This document shows, in pieces, positions 1 to 13,453 of a DNA stretch of 64,000 nucleotides (position 1 is the stretch's first letter; each line of letters starts with the position of its first letter). The notes under the pieces are model-generated. The model saw only the letters and a program-made list of their open reading frames with translations, had not been told where the DNA came from and made no database searches. The stretch lies in NCBI GenBank assembly GCA_009823395.1, contig CM020518.1:14886501-14950500 (forward strand), in the 5' to 3' direction. This DNA comes from Thamnaconus septentrionalis (lineage: Eukaryota > Chordata > Actinopteri > Tetraodontiformes > Monacanthidae). Made by a program: the position numbers and the translations under genes.

Positions 1-2468
1 TTTACACTTCAGGCTTTGAAAAAAAGGCAGCCAATGTTGCCAATCACACGACGTGTTTGTTCTTTTAAAAAAAAAAAATCAATGTTAGGCTGGACCGAGA
101 ACAAATGCAAGTTTTGCGTTGTTTCTGGTTTTGGAGGTTTTTGCCTCCCCCCATTTTCTCCCATTTCACTTGATCTGGTTTTAATGGAAAACATATTTTC
201 TGGGTTCCCCTCTGTCCTTTGGCTGCCCTGTCTGGACTATTGTTGATTTAAGAAGTTTCCTGATGAACACATGTCTTTGCTTTATGTTTCAAACAATGTT
301 GACCTGAGCGGGCTGAGTCAAGGGCTGCGGCAGCTGATTCTTCTCTTCCTAGCCGAGTACGTTATCCACCGCTCTGAGGATTAATCGAGTAATCGAATGA
401 GAATCTGTCGGTTGGCTGTATTAAATGCCATTCAAACTATACAGAGTAAAATAAGTTGCACAGCAATGAAGTTGTTGATTTAATTACTTACAGCGAGGGA
501 AAAAATATATATATATATGGTCTGTCCTTGCATATTTAATTCTGCTGTTTAAATCAATTTAATTCACTCAATATTGCATGAAGCATTTGATTTTGAAGGA
601 TTACAAAAGTGCACAAACAAAGACACTGACAGACTGACTGCACATTTAATGAAGCCTTGATGCTTTTTTTTTTTTTTTTTCTCATTTATCAGCCCAGCTA
701 TGGAGAACTGTTTTACCTCCCGACGGGTTGCAACCTGCTGTTGGACAATTTATCTGACAGCACAGTTAGTCATGGCGCCATGAGCCAAACAAACGCTGGT
801 ACTTCCTGCCTGTCCGCAGGTCATCAGACACTTTGCTTCACCCTCTCTGGTGTGCGCTTTTTTCAAAAGCCTTTTGAATTTATTTTGGCTGTGATCATCG
901 GAAGCTCACGCTGGTGCCGGCGAGCCCAGAAACGAGAGGCAGTATATTATGTGTTTAACCCCTCCGGCTTGTGTCTACTAAAGAGATTCCTTCCTGCGGA
1001 ACCCTTTCTGCAGGGCAGACCTGCGCAGGAGGGACGACCGCGCTGGGCTCCCGACACGGACAGGGAGATAACGGATCATTCTCAGTCGATCAGTGCGGGC
1101 AAATCTTTCGTGCTTGTCGTCAAAAGTACTTTGGCCAAAAGCCCTCAGACGAGACGGTACAGGAAGTAGGGGTCCATTTACCGTGCGTCCTCGTCAGGTA
1201 TATGTTTGAGTTTAATTTTTAGGTGTGGGAAGGTCTATGAGATAAAGGTCAATATGTGCTATTGAAATGTGTCGTGCCAAGTGGGAATACTTCACACCTC
1301 GCACTTACAGTCTATCTAAAATTCCTGTTTTCTATTCACTTCAAGAGTGAAAAATAGCAAAAAGTATTCAGGTCTGAAACAAAATCTTGATGATTTCGGC
1401 ATATGGATGCGTTTCTTATTAGGGGTCCAGCAGGGAAAATGTGTTTAGTTGTCAGGTCCACTAAGTTATAGAGGTTGAAAAACTGCTGAAACAAAAAAAA
1501 AAAAAAAACGAAAAAAAAAAAAATCGGACCAATTAAGTATCGATTGCTTGGCAAATCACTTGAGTGGCCAATATTTTTTCAATAAAAACAAGACTATTCA
1601 TGGGTCCGGAGTCTGTACGCTGCTGCCAATCTATGGCTCTGGTTTTGCAAGACCTGGTATAATAATAACCAATTCTCTCCCAGTCGTGAAGTACATACAG
1701 GCAACAAAGTTGTAGATCTAGTTGAGGTAGGCGGGAGGAGATTAAGCCCTTGAATCGGCTATGACGAGGGAAAAGAAATAGAGACGCTGACGAGCGGGCG
1801 AGAGGGGGCGGACAAAAGGAAGAGGAAGAATAGAGAGGAAAAGAAAGGGGGGAAAACAAGAGCAAGGGGGGAAAAAAGAGGAAGAACAGAGCGGCAATCA
1901 CAGGCTGTGGGAGAAACAGGGAGAGTGGAAGAGAGAGGAACAGAGCAGAGGGAGGCAGGGGGAAAAAAAGGGGGAAAAAAAACTAGGTCAAGTCACATGA
2001 CTGGGATCGACTGCGGGCAGGATTAAATATCCTACAGCATGTGGTCATTTACACAACAAATGTAGTTTTCGTTTTTTTATAAATTATTTCTCCTCCGCGG
2101 GGGAACGAGGCCCATCTCCGCTCGGTTAGCGTGAGCGGGAAAGGGTGTCAAAAGGGCCGGAGATAAGCGGGAGCCTTAGATGGCGTGAAAATGATCAGAG
2201 CGGGAGGGAAGCACGGGTCCGGCAGGCGATCGCTGCGTTGTTGCGCCGTTGTCCGCGATTCCTCGCTAATAACGAAGACGTTTGAAAAAAAAAAAAAAAA
2301 AAATCAGTGAAGTAACGACAGAAGACGCAGCATGTTTGAACCCCTCGCTTCTCTATAGATGCAGCCGTTGAGGAGTTTGCTGTATTTGATGCTTTGGGCA
2401 CATCAGTAAAATATAGATGCTGTATATATAAGCCATCTACCAAGCATTTCCTTTGTATAAATATTCCT
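1..2468. other. Intronic DNA without a supportable gene
   Basis: Only short chance frames are seen. From about 1735 to 1983 the plus strand is strongly purine-rich (mostly A and G), which makes the minus-strand transcript pyrimidine-rich. A21-like A-runs lie near 1494-1523 and 2284-2302. Confidence 0.5.
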
Positions 2469-2778
2469 TGGGATGCTCCGATAGCACTTTTTTACAGAAC
2501 CAATTGAGTAATGAGTACTTGCTTTGCAGTACTCACAGATACAGAGTACTTAATAAGGCCATTACTGCTTTACACAGATGTTCTGTTATTTGAACAACAG
2601 TCCTTAGCATGTTTTTCTAGAACATGGGGTGACAGTCACAGCAGTACAAATTGCCTTATGCATACATATACAACTGGCATCAGTGGTATCGGCATGTATG
2701 TTACGAGTACGAGCAGAGAACTCAACCACGGTATCGGTACCAATACCCAATACTGGTATCGATATTGGTGCAACACCA
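2469..2778. mobile_element. hAT-like non-autonomous DNA transposon remnant
   Basis: The block begins GGGATGCTCCGATAG and ends in GGTATCGATATTGGTGCAACACC, with several GGTATCGGTA-type and AGTACT motifs between. That vocabulary is typical of a common fish hAT-type repeat that starts GGGATGCTCCGAT. The terminal inverted repeat is weak and I see no clean 8-bp target duplication, so the copy is old. The assignment is from recalled resemblance. Confidence 0.45.
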
Positions 2779-3069
2779 AAATATTGGAATTGCGTATCGC
2801 GATTTTATTAGCGCTTCCGTCACTTCTGCAAAAGCAACTGGAAACAAATGCTCACCCCGCCCACCCCCCACTTCATCTTATTTATTGTTAGGACTCTGCT
2901 TCTGTGAGTTGTACATATATCACAATTGAGTTTGACAGTTTAAAAGGAAACAGACACTGCAACAAGCTCTCCACCCCTAAGCATCAGTTTCTCCTGGAAG
3001 GCAGAAACTTAAAGTGTCAATCATGCCAGTGGACGACAGGCAGAACTGGTCATGACGGCCATGAGGCGC

Positions 3070-3070
<1 letters not shown>

Positions 3071-3105
<35 letters not shown>
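3071..3105. repeat. (CAGT)n microsatellite
   Basis: About nine CAGT units with one interruption (GTAAGT). It sits beside a C-rich stretch. Confidence 0.9.
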
Positions 3106-3428
3106 CGGCTGCGGCCCCCCCGCCGCCTCCAGGGACGAAAATCTGGAGAGATTATTCACATGCGTGGTCAGCTGAGAGCGGGAGGGGGAGATTCACAAGC
3201 GGCTAATTGTTGAGTGGGAGCCCGGTCACTGCTCTCCATAGAGTCTGTCACACGCCAGTCGCTGTGACGCGATGACGCTAATGACCCTGGACGACACGTG
3301 GCCTGTCCCTCCGATCAGTTCAGCCGTCCCCGGGTCCTCGGGGTCGCCGAACTGGTCATGAGGTCAGATGTCGCGCCGGCAGGCGCAGAAACGCAGTGAT
3401 AAACACGCAGAGCGTCTCCCAGAACCTG

Positions 3429-3514
3429 TCACCGGTATCGGATAGAACTGTTGCACTCTGATCTGAATTTATCACCGGTATCGGATAGAACTGTTGCACT
3501 CTGATCTGAATTTA
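3429..3514. repeat. Perfect 43-bp tandem duplication
   Basis: Two adjacent copies, 3429-3471 and 3472-3514, are identical over all 43 bases (each starts TCACCGGTATCGGATAGAAC). Absence of any mismatch suggests a recent slippage or unequal-exchange event, or an assembly duplication. Confidence 0.95.
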
Positions 3515-5359
3515 TATTAACTTCACAACTACAGATATAAAAATGGACAGTACTGTATCACACAGACATGTCTTGTACGTTCATTGGATATTTCTCAAGG
3601 TAAAAGTAACAATATATAATTTATCTCCACATTATTCAAAATTCACTTTAAGTAGGTTAACAATAAATATCAGAAGCCTCTAAGTGAAATGAATAAAAAA
3701 AAAGTTCACCTGGCTGAAGGGTCTGACATGATTCCTTTTCTATTCTATTTCTTTTTCTTCTTTTTTCAAACCTACCACCCGCTCTATCTTTTTTTTTCTT
3801 TTCCTGGGGGTCATTTTAAGGCAGCTCCATGATTAAGATTTATTTGAAGTTTACTCGCGTGGATGAGGTCTGCGCCTGTGGGCAGAGACAAATTGAATAA
3901 CTACAGCGATGAGAATCAAGTTTATTTTGATGGCGGGCGGTGGTTGAGGGCCAAGAGGTGTGGCGGCGCCCCCCCCACCAACCCCTTTGCCCCCCAGGGA
4001 TATTTCTGCTTCCGAAATGTCATTGATCACCGCGCTCCTGCCTACCTGCAGATGCGACGAGACGGCGGAAGCATAAAACCCGGGCCGAAAGGTCCCATCT
4101 CACTCTCATCTAACCTTCAGATCTGCTTAGAGGGAACCGATGGTTCTCAATAACTGCGGCTGCGACGCAGCAATGCGTATTCAGATCCGAGTGCAAGCAA
4201 ATAAAGCTATATCCTCGGGCATATTGAATATAGCTTCTTAGATTAAGTTGCCTGCGCTTTCATAATCTGGTATTATTTGGGAATCCTTTGTTTTGGGACA
4301 ATGGAAAATTCTGTATCTGTAAACCTGTCTGCATCCAGTATCATATTGTGTCTAGGCTAAAGCTCAAAGCAGCATTTTTTTTTGATTCATGTGGCTGCAT
4401 GAACTAGGCTGACACCACATAAAGTTATGGTGCAGTTTTTTCTTTCTTCTTTTTTAAGGCAGTATTAAGTAGTCGCCTATCAAAACACCCGAAATGGGAA
4501 TACTGGGAAAATTGAAATAAACAAAAAAAAGAAATGTAAAAAGAAATACAGATTTCTTTTTTTGTTCATTGTTCATTTGAGCTGTTTGACTTATAATTAA
4601 GTTGTATCGGATGTTCGCTAAAAGTGCTTATTCAAGACATCTTCCTGGTACAAGCTTAAGGCGGAGGAGGATGTTTGCTGTGAAATTGAAGTTACCAGTG
4701 AGACTGGGTTATGCAAAGCTTGAAGGAGGACAAAACAGAGATTTTTTTCTATATTATCCTTTTGCCCTTGTGTCTCTATGAGAGTGTTACAAACTACCAG
4801 GACTAAAACTAAATCATTCAATTCAATTTTCTTTAATATTGCTGCAACGTACTATTTGACTGTCCCTTCCAAATAAAGATAAGATTTCAAAAAAATGAAT
4901 AAAAAGGAAGACAGAAATCACAGCCACTTTGCTTGAATGCTAAAACGACCTGCACGGGCACCTGCACCTGCGCCAGGCAGTGAGCTGTTTTATCTCGGCC
5001 TGTGCGCAGATGCATTATCTAACATCGCATATGGCGGCTGCCGCCGTCAACATCGGCGTTCCTAGAAAGGAGTTTGACTTGTTGGTTCAGTCGTGCAGAA
5101 AGATGTAGGCCAACCGCAGAGCGGGTGTGGGAGGAGGGGGTGAACGCAGCGCTCGTTCACCGCCAAAGAAACGATTAGCTTGGCTGATCCAGCGAACCAT
5201 CGGCCACGTACTCCAACGATTCAATACGTTAAAAAACAAAATGTTTTGAATGCAATATAAAGTCACTTAAATTAAATTCAAAGTTTTATTTTTCAATGAG
5301 CCCTCGCATATTTACTTCTACCAACAGTGTGGTTGTTGCTTCTCCACCTACACACTGTG
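3515..5359. other. Intronic DNA without a supportable gene
   Basis: AT-rich with poly-T/poly-A runs. A GC-richer block lies at about 4920-5220 with several CpGs. It looks unique and might be regulatory, but nothing specific can be shown. Confidence 0.4.
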
Positions 5360-5797
5360 CATCATCATCTTCACCATCATCCCCATCATCACCACGATCA
5401 CCATCACCATCACCACCATCATCATCACCACCACAATCACCATCATCATCACCACAATCATCATCACCATCATCATCACCATCATCACCACCATCATCAT
5501 CATCATCATCATCATCACCGCCATCATCATCACCACTATCATCATCATCATCATCATCACCACCATCATCATCACCATAATCATCGTCACATCATCATCG
5601 TCACCATTATCATCATCGTCACCATCATCATCGTCACCATCATCATCGTCACATCATCATCGTCACCATCATCATCGTCGTCATCATCACCATCGTCATC
5701 ATCATCACCATCGTCATCATCATTCATCACCATCGTCACCATCATCGTCATCACCATCATCTTCATCGTCACATCATCATCATCATCACCACCATCG
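5360..5797. repeat. Long degenerate (ATC/CAC)n trinucleotide array
   Basis: About 440 bp built from CAT, CAC and CGT triplets. The 5' part is mainly CAT/CAC; from about 5583 a higher-order unit of the form CATCATCGTCAC recurs. Every frame is open, giving poly-His, poly-Ser, poly-Met and poly-Asp chance translations. On the rxra sense strand the tract is GAT/GTG-rich. Confidence 0.95.
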
Positions 5798-7032
5798 TGC
5801 CCTTCTCAGTATGCAGTCCTCCTCCCTCTCCCCTTCGCTCCCCTTCGCTCTCTGATCGCCGCTCCGCTGCCGTCCGTCCGTCCGTCCACCCGTGTTAGCC
5901 CTCGCTCGCCCCTTTTGATCAGCGCGCCTGCCGCATTAGCATCCGCGGCGAGCTACCTGCCTGTCAGCGCCAAGAGAGCGGCGCCTCGCCCAGGTGAGAC
6001 GGGGCGGGGGAGGGGGGCCTCGCGTCTGAATCTTAATCGCTAATGAATGCCGACTACCCTCGCTGACACTGATGAGCGGCGGGGGGAGAGAGGAGAGAGA
6101 GAGAGAGGGAGAGAGAGCTTGTGATCTCGCAGCAGCGACGGACAGAGAAGAAGGAGAAGGGGAAAAAAAGGCCTGCCAAGCGCCACTGCAACGGCCCCAG
6201 TGGCTCAACGCAGCGGCGTGTGCTCTGAAAGCAAAGAGCTACAAATTGACTGATGAGTCAAAAAAAAAAATTAAAAAGAGAGAGAGAGAGAGAGGGCGGG
6301 GCTCTCCTTGTCCGCTGTGCGACTCTGCGCTCTCGGCTCAGGTCGTTTCGATGGCAACAGTCAAGTAATTTCATGAGCGAAATTGTTGTTTTTTGTTGTT
6401 GTTTTTTAACTATTTCAATTTCAGTGTTTTATGTAAACAACATATGTACCCAAAAAAAACCAACAGCACACAAAAATGACAAAAAGTAACACATGAGAGG
6501 GTTAAAACTTCTTGACCGATGAGGAAAGACCCGGTGACATTGAGACGTGTGCTGTTTATGAGGGAACTTTGTTTGCGTTCCCGTCAAAACAAGTTCCTAT
6601 GCTGCTGTAAGTCTGAAAAAAATCTAAACAAAGAGCTTATTTTTCACGCTTCGAGAGAGAATTTACCAGGAAAAAAAATAGCTAAGGTTGGTTTTTTTCC
6701 CCCCAGCCTTCTGTTTTTCCCTCTTTTTTTTTCTTTTTTACGAGGGTGTGTGCGCTGCCCAGGACTGACCGAGCCAGGTCTGGGGGTCCGCAGCCGGGTG
6801 CCCCGCTCTCACTTTTATGCCACTTAATTAGCTCGGTCCTGCACAAAAAAAAGGGGAGAGTGGGGAGTGGGGTGGGCCGGTCACATGGGCCCAATTTGGC
6901 CGCGCTGTAAAGTCTGCGAGGGGCTCCCACTCCCGCTCACATTACTGCGAGGGGGCATTTACGCGAGTGCCGCGCCGGGGGCCGGGGAGACTTTGAAGAC
7001 GCGGAAAACAGGACGCGGACGACGACGGAGGA
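5798..7032. other. Intronic DNA without a supportable gene
   Basis: Holds GA runs at 6086-6118 and 6276-6294, A/T runs, and a GC-rich block at about 5860-6060. An A8 run precedes a G-rich segment at 6845-6875. No coding pattern. Confidence 0.45.
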
Positions 7033-7096
7033 GAAGAAGAAGAAGAAGAAGAAGAAGAAGAAGAAGAAGAAGAAGAAAAAGAAGAAGAAGAAGAAG
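7033..7096. repeat. (GAA)n microsatellite, shorter tract
   Basis: About 21 GAA units with one interruption near 7077. The rxra transcript would carry (UUC)n. GAA/TTC runs can form triplex DNA. Confidence 0.95.
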
Positions 7097-7641
7097 TAGT
7101 GAGAAGACGGGGGGGCAAATGAAAGGAGGGGACCCTTAAATTCCAGGGCATTTTTCCAGATGTTGCACAAATATTCTTCTGAGGCAATCCAGATGTGCAC
7201 GCTCTGTTTATTCCCCCTCGTTGTGGTCACGCTTCTCTTTTTTTTATCCCTTTCTTCTTCTTTTTTTTACACTCTCCCTCGCTTTCTGGAGACCCTTGTT
7301 TACCCCTCGGTCCTGCAGGCGGGCAGCGCCACCCCCTCCCCCACTCCGCCTGGCCGTCCCACTGGGCACCTCTGGATCCAGGATCCCGTAATAAACATTC
7401 ACTCTCATTTTCTGCAGCGCCAGGGTTTGTTTCAGAGGGGATTAGGCGCCTCGGTTTTATCGCTCTTTGTGTCAATTAACAATTAACTCCGTTACTATCA
7501 ATAGCCGCGTTGACGCAATGAGTGGGGACAGAAAAAAGAAGAGGGGGGAGGGGCCGAATGAAGCAAGACTCCAATCAAACTCACACTTAGCCGTCACGTC
7601 TGCTCCTCTCCCACAGAGCGTGACCCAGCCACGACCCCTGA

Positions 7642-7683
7642 CCCTCTCTCTCTCTCCCTCTCTCTCCCTCTCTCTCTCTCTCT
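7642..7683. repeat. (CT)n microsatellite
   Basis: CT dinucleotides broken by two CCC interruptions; GA-rich on the rxra sense strand. Confidence 0.9.
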
Positions 7684-8207
7684 GCCAGACGGCAGCACGC
7701 TGACTTTCAGCTGCTCTGCGCGCGTACAAGTTCACGATCCACTGTGCCGCAGAGTGGGAGCCGCTCACCACCGGGGGTGGGACCAAGGGACCGGAGAGCG
7801 CACGCCAAGCTCCGGCACGCCGACCCGCTGATAAAGAAGAAGCTCGCGCAAAGAGAAGTGTTGAGAGCGTGGCGGCAGCAGGAAACCCGGCTGAACGTGT
7901 CGTCTGAAGACACTAAAGACAGGCTTCAGAAACGTCTGAGTCATCAGAATTTCTTGCACTGCGTTAGCTTAGCATTCATCAGCAGCAGGAACCAACGTTT
8001 TTTTATTGTTTCTTTTTGCCGTCGCTGCTCGTTCTGTTTTGATGTTCTCGGTTCTGGAAAGACGTAAAAAAGCTTAATTTTCACAAAAAGCTTTTGTAAA
8101 TAAAAGCAAAAGCAAATAAAAACGTTTGCATTTTATAAAAATTTTCCACCAGTCCTGATCTGCTGGCCGAATTTTGCTGATAGAGTATGTTAAGTATGAA
8201 ATAAAGG

Positions 8208-8316
8208 GAAGAAGAAGAAGAAGAAGAAGAAGAAGAAGAAGAAGAAGAAGAAGAAGAAGAAGAAGAAGAAGAAGAAGAAGAAGAAGAAGAAGAAGAAGAA
8301 GAAGAAGAAGAAGAAG
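8208..8316. repeat. (GAA)n microsatellite, 36 units
   Basis: An uninterrupted run of about 36 GAA triplets (109 bp), 1.1 kb from the shorter GAA tract. On the rxra sense strand it reads (TTC)n. All six frames through it are open, which explains the poly-Arg, poly-Leu and poly-Ser frames. Confidence 0.97.
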
Positions 8317-11300
8317 ATTTTTGATTTTTACAACCACACTTTATTTCCAAAAACAAACACGGAAATGATGTAGCTATTTTTAGAAAGAGAAGAAGAAAAA
8401 CTAAACATGCAAATCTTTTGACTTTCACACTTTGGACACAGTGGTCTTGGATGACTAAAATTAAGGTATCAGCTGACACCAATTAGTCGCAGGTATAATG
8501 CTTTTCATGATGAAGAGAATAAAATCAAACGCAACCCGGCTCGAACTTCACTCCCTTGTCCCGTTTCATGTCTCCCAAAAAAAAAAAAAAAAACGACTGC
8601 CTCGTTCAAAACAACACATTAATCAATCGCCGCCGTTAAACCCCGCGCAGCTGCACGCGCCCCGCAGCTAAATAGCTGCAGTTCCGCCTGAGCCCCCCAC
8701 CTCACCGCCCCTCCCCGGCCCTCAGATCTGATGCCGTTTAATCTGCCGGCCGTCTCCCGTTTCCCCCCCGTCGGGCCGCTCGGAAGAGGAGAAAAGCGTC
8801 CTAAAAACGTGACACTCGAACTTGTCGGAGCCGTTCCTGCAAGGGCAGCCGTCAGCGCTTTGGTATGCAGAAAGCGCTGATGACAAAGACGCGGCCAGCG
8901 CCTGCCTGCCTGCCTGCCTGCACTGCCTGCACTGCCTGCCTGCCTGCCTGCCTGTCTCTGTCTGTCAGGCCGACGCGGTTGCTCAACTTTCTTCTTCTCC
9001 CCCCGCCAAACAGCGCAAAGCAACAGATTTGTTTTCAGCGGAGGGGCTGGATTCTGAGTGCTCTTCAGGCTACAAGATTCAAGACCTTTACTGGTCACAT
9101 GCTCAGAGGACAGCCATGGGCAAACTACGGTCCGGGGGCCACACGCTAAGCTTTTTTAATCCGTCCTGCCAAACTTGAAGAAATTAAATGAATAGTAAGT
9201 CAGTCATAAGTGTTTTAAGAGTCATTTCAATAAAGAGCTAAATATTGTGGGGCTTCAGAGACACACACTTTGTGGTCATTGGGTGGGCAGTGAAAGTGGC
9301 AAAGCTTACCAGATAAGGATTTTTTGAGAATTTAATTAAGCAGGTTTACAAAATTCTATAGCTACACAGTAGATACGAAAGAGCACTCAGCTCCGTCGCC
9401 ACTTAAATCCCTTTCTGCGTTCGCTCAGCCTCGTCAGCGCGGCATAAAGACTTTGCTGTGTCCTTATCACGGCGCAAAAATAAGAGCAGTTTTATCATTT
9501 GTGTGTATTTTATTTCTTTGGGATCGCGTTCAGGTGTCGTTTTTATGCTTCCAGTCACGAGGCTCTGCTGAATTTTCGCTGCAGAAAGCCCCCCAACCCG
9601 CCCCTTCGCACCCCGACACCGTCTGCCAACCGAAATGAGTGTCTGGCACAATAAAACTCCCCAACTTTGAAAGCAAAGAATACCATCAAAAAAAAAGAGT
9701 GAGGGACGGCTGTCTGAGTGGCTGAGGGAAAAACCACACACAGAAAAAACATTTCAATTCCGTTTTGGCTGCTAACGGCTGGCGCGGCAACGTCTATCTG
9801 TCAATAACAAGAGTGAAACGTGCTTGCTGGCGTCGCTACTCCAGAAAGTCGGTCCCTCCCCCTCCCCCGGCCCCTCCCCCCGCCAACCCCCCTCATCCTT
9901 AACGCCCTTCCCACCTTCCTGCCGCCGAGAACATTCCAGAAACCAGACGGCCGAGGTGAGGCGTCCGCTCAGAGGTGACAAAGACCTCCAGACTCCAGAC
10001 TCTGAGCGCCGTCCATGTTTATCCCCGCGGCTCGTAGCTCGTGTTGCGCACGCTGTCGCAGGCGTCGAGGCCTATGGATCTCGCTCGAGGCGAGTCTGTA
10101 AACACGCTCAGCCCGCAGCCGTCGGCAAAAAGAGGTAATCGCTTGATTTCCCTCCCCCCGCCTCTTTCGAAAACTACCCCCGTTACAACAGAAAACAGCT
10201 TTGTCCACTCCGACGCACAAATGTTCCGGGAAATGACGGCAACGTGGAACGAAACCACTGCTCTTACTCGTCCCCGAGGCTGCGTGTTGACACTCGCGCG
10301 TCCGTCACCGTCCTTCCGTCTTCGTTGGTAATCCGGACTGTTTGCTCGCTCCTATAATGGATCGTCTGTTTATCATAATTGCAGTCATGCCCTCTTATCT
10401 CGCAGGCAGATTTAAAAGGCTCTCAGAGAGTTGAGCCCAAATTCAGCCGTTTCATCCCAACGAGGACGCCGAAGTTGAAGGAAACTTTTGAGGAGTTTTT
10501 TTTCCTTGTAGGAATCGCAAAATTTTGACTGGCATTGGTCCCTTAAAAAAAAAACACGATGTACAAAATAAAGCAGGAATATGGGCTGAACAGACAAATA
10601 CACAAACAAAAACTAACCGTGAATGGAAACTATCAACTACACAAAAAAATGCAAATAAAATGCAAACTAAAGCGGGAATGATGGCATCGAGGAGTACTGC
10701 CAATGCTGCCAGACTGTTTGCCGAAAGATTCAATCCAATGGCAACAAATTTAAAAGTGTCAAAGCGTCTTAGCCGCAGTTGTCAAAATTGGGAACGAGGA
10801 TTAGGGGGGTAAAAAAGAACGAGTTGATAAAAAGGAAAAATTCTAGTAAGTATCAAGTAGCGTAAAACGTGAAAACACAACAGGCCCGACGTGGTCTCAT
10901 TGTGTTTTCCAAAACGCCAACTGATCAGTGACGGGGAACAAATGTGGGCTTCTTCTCCATGTTTGTTTGATTTTATTTACACATTGAGCTAATTTGGTTA
11001 AACACATCAAATGAAACAAATCTTCGCTAAAAGGGGGCCATTGATAACTGAGAAACTGTGTTAATTTCGGGAACATAACGACCCAGATTCGGCTGGGCTA
11101 GAAGCCCACAGGATGAAAAAAAAAGGGGCCAAACTGGGCACGTTTGCGGCAAATTGTAGCGCGCAGGACTCCCACATCTGCCGTTTGCAATAAAAACACA
11201 TTTGGTGCGAGAACGTACATCCTGGACAGCCGAGCGTTTGGACTGGCGTCACTGGGTGGTGCATGGCCACATTGTCATAAACCTCTTTGAGGGGGATTTG

Positions 11301-13453
11301 ACGGATTAAGGCAGGATCAGGGGCAACGATCTGAACATCCACACCAAGACACGGCTTCGACTGGCCTGAGAACCAACGAAAAGCTAATTATTTAAATTCA
11401 AAATGAGAATATGAGAAGCCAATTTTGGGATTTTGGGGTTGGTGAAAATCTTTTTGGCACATTTAATTGTTTTGCTAAAAAAAAAAAAAAAAAAAAAAAG
11501 ATGCTGAAGATGAATCAAACCTACTGGGTTTCTTTTTTTTTCCCTCAGAATTTAAATTTGACATCGCTCGTACGGCAGGACGGTCGCAAACTACGGATCA
11601 TCGGCATAAAAAAGAAAGACGTGGCTCAGAGCTCGGCCGGGACGAGTGCTTGTTGCCGTGCAGAGGTAGAAGTCGGCCACCGCTCGGGGAGAGAAAAAAA
11701 AGAAAAAAAAAGCTTATCCTGGCGACCACGCGTGCACAAAAGCATAACCAAGGTGTTTTGCACGCTCTGGGACTTGTGTGGCTCTGCGCCCAGCAATGCG
11801 TGAAAGCCCCAACAACCCCCCCACGCCCCCGGTTGGCATCTGGCAAGGTGACAGACAAACATAACGGCGGCTGGTGCTGATGTTGGTGGTGGCGGTGGTG
11901 GTGGGGGAGGAACACCTCCTCTTGCACCACCGCACGAGGCCTCAAGAAGGAAGCGTAATGGAGCGGTGAGCAGCAGCAGCAGCTCAGGTGAAGCTAATGA
12001 CCCTGTTTTCTCCGCCAGTGTTTACGTGTGCGAGCACACAAATACGAGTTTTGAGAGGCGAGACGTGGAGGGAGCGTGTTGGCGCATTTGTGCGTTTGTG
12101 TGTGTGTGTGTGCAGAAAAATACAGCGGGAGGACGGCGTCTACACCTGAACATACAGTTTTGGAAGAGCCGTCTCGCAGCTGGAGTCCACCATTCTTTCT
12201 CTCTCGCAGCAGAGGGCAGGAAAAACATCAAACGCATCATTTCGGCTTTTGATCACGCCGCACGCCGCACGCCGTCGACAACGCTGCGCCCAGCGTGCGT
12301 TACAGATACATGTTATTACAGAGATGCGGCAGAACACCCCCGATTCTCTGACCTATTGGATGCGGAGCGTTAAAATAAAAGAGGAAAAGAAAAAATCCTT
12401 TCATTCCCGTTCACATTGTTCTCCGTTGCTAATTTGAGCAACAAAAAAAACAACAAAAAAGAAAAATAAATCAACATTTTTTTTTTATCTTTGGTTCTCA
12501 TTGGGGCCAATTATAATCAGTCTTGGAAAAATGTAGGCACAAGGAAATATAATGACATGAAGGAGCATAGCGTATCTAGGATTGGGCTGATTCGTCATCC
12601 ATCCCCGGCGAATACCCAGCAAAGCCTACGCGCTCATGACTTAATTACAAAACGCACCGCAACTGCCAAACAGCCGGGAAATTTTAATGGAGCGCCGCTA
12701 ATGCAGACGCAGGGATGACAGTTGTTTTTATTACCGGGAACACGACGACTTGAGGATTGCGGGGAGGCGCTGAGAGGCGTCAGCCTCTGAATGCTACAGT
12801 TTTTATTATATATATCATTTTAATTTCATCCCAGCGTGATTTCAACACAAAAAAAACAACCCAGCAGTAATTCCTTTCTCCTACTTTATTTTCCCGAGCT
12901 GACACACGTTTTGGCTTTTTGGTTTTTTCAGACTGTCTCCGTGTTGCACGGACGAGAGCGGCAGCAAGCTGACCTTCGTCTCAACGCGAACTGCGAACGC
13001 GATCTGCTCGATTCCCAGCAGAGACCGCGTTTCCACTTCAAAAGGGCGGCCGCGCACAGGCCTGAATACCACCCTGCCCACAGAGGACGGCACACAGGCG
13101 CTTGGTGGGGGCCCGCAATGCACCCCGACACCGGTGCCACTCGGTTGGTCCCAGGACCGAGCAGGACGGCGGAGAGGCTAAAACACTGCTGGTCCAGTTT
13201 ATTGATATATATTGATCAACAAATAATGTTTGAGTGCCAAATCCGATATCTAAGCGAGTAAACTTTTACCAATAATCCCCAATAAAACCTTTTGAGATGC
13301 CTTTGGTTGTGATTTAGCGCTGCACAAATCAAAGCTCATTGATTGATTGATTTGGTGTGTCAACATCTGAAGTCGCTGGTGACTGGCTTTGACATTTCAG
13401 AGGTTTGAACTAACGACACTTGCAAACTTTTATTTTGTTGGACCACAAAAATT
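8317..13453. other. Intronic DNA without a supportable gene
   Basis: Apparently mostly unique DNA. A TGCC repeat lies at 8901-8968 and a CpG-rich block at about 9950-10330. The part at 12560-12740 is rich in homeodomain-type AT cores (TTAATTAC, TTTTAATG, CTAATG) and has no repeat signature, so it is a candidate conserved non-coding element. Open frames here do not resemble known proteins. Confidence 0.45.
8901..8968. repeat. (TGCC)n microsatellite, interrupted
   Basis: CCTG units, broken by two GCACTGCC blocks, passing into TCTG units near 8955. Confidence 0.9.

Noticed and set aside
5327..6043. 238-codon frame with long His and Ser runs
   Set aside because: It is the translation of the ATC/CAC microsatellite; parallel frames on both strands are also open and there is no other coding sign.
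8074..8482. Poly-Leu, poly-Ser and poly-Arg frames
   Set aside because: They are the three-frame reading of the GAA/TTC tract.
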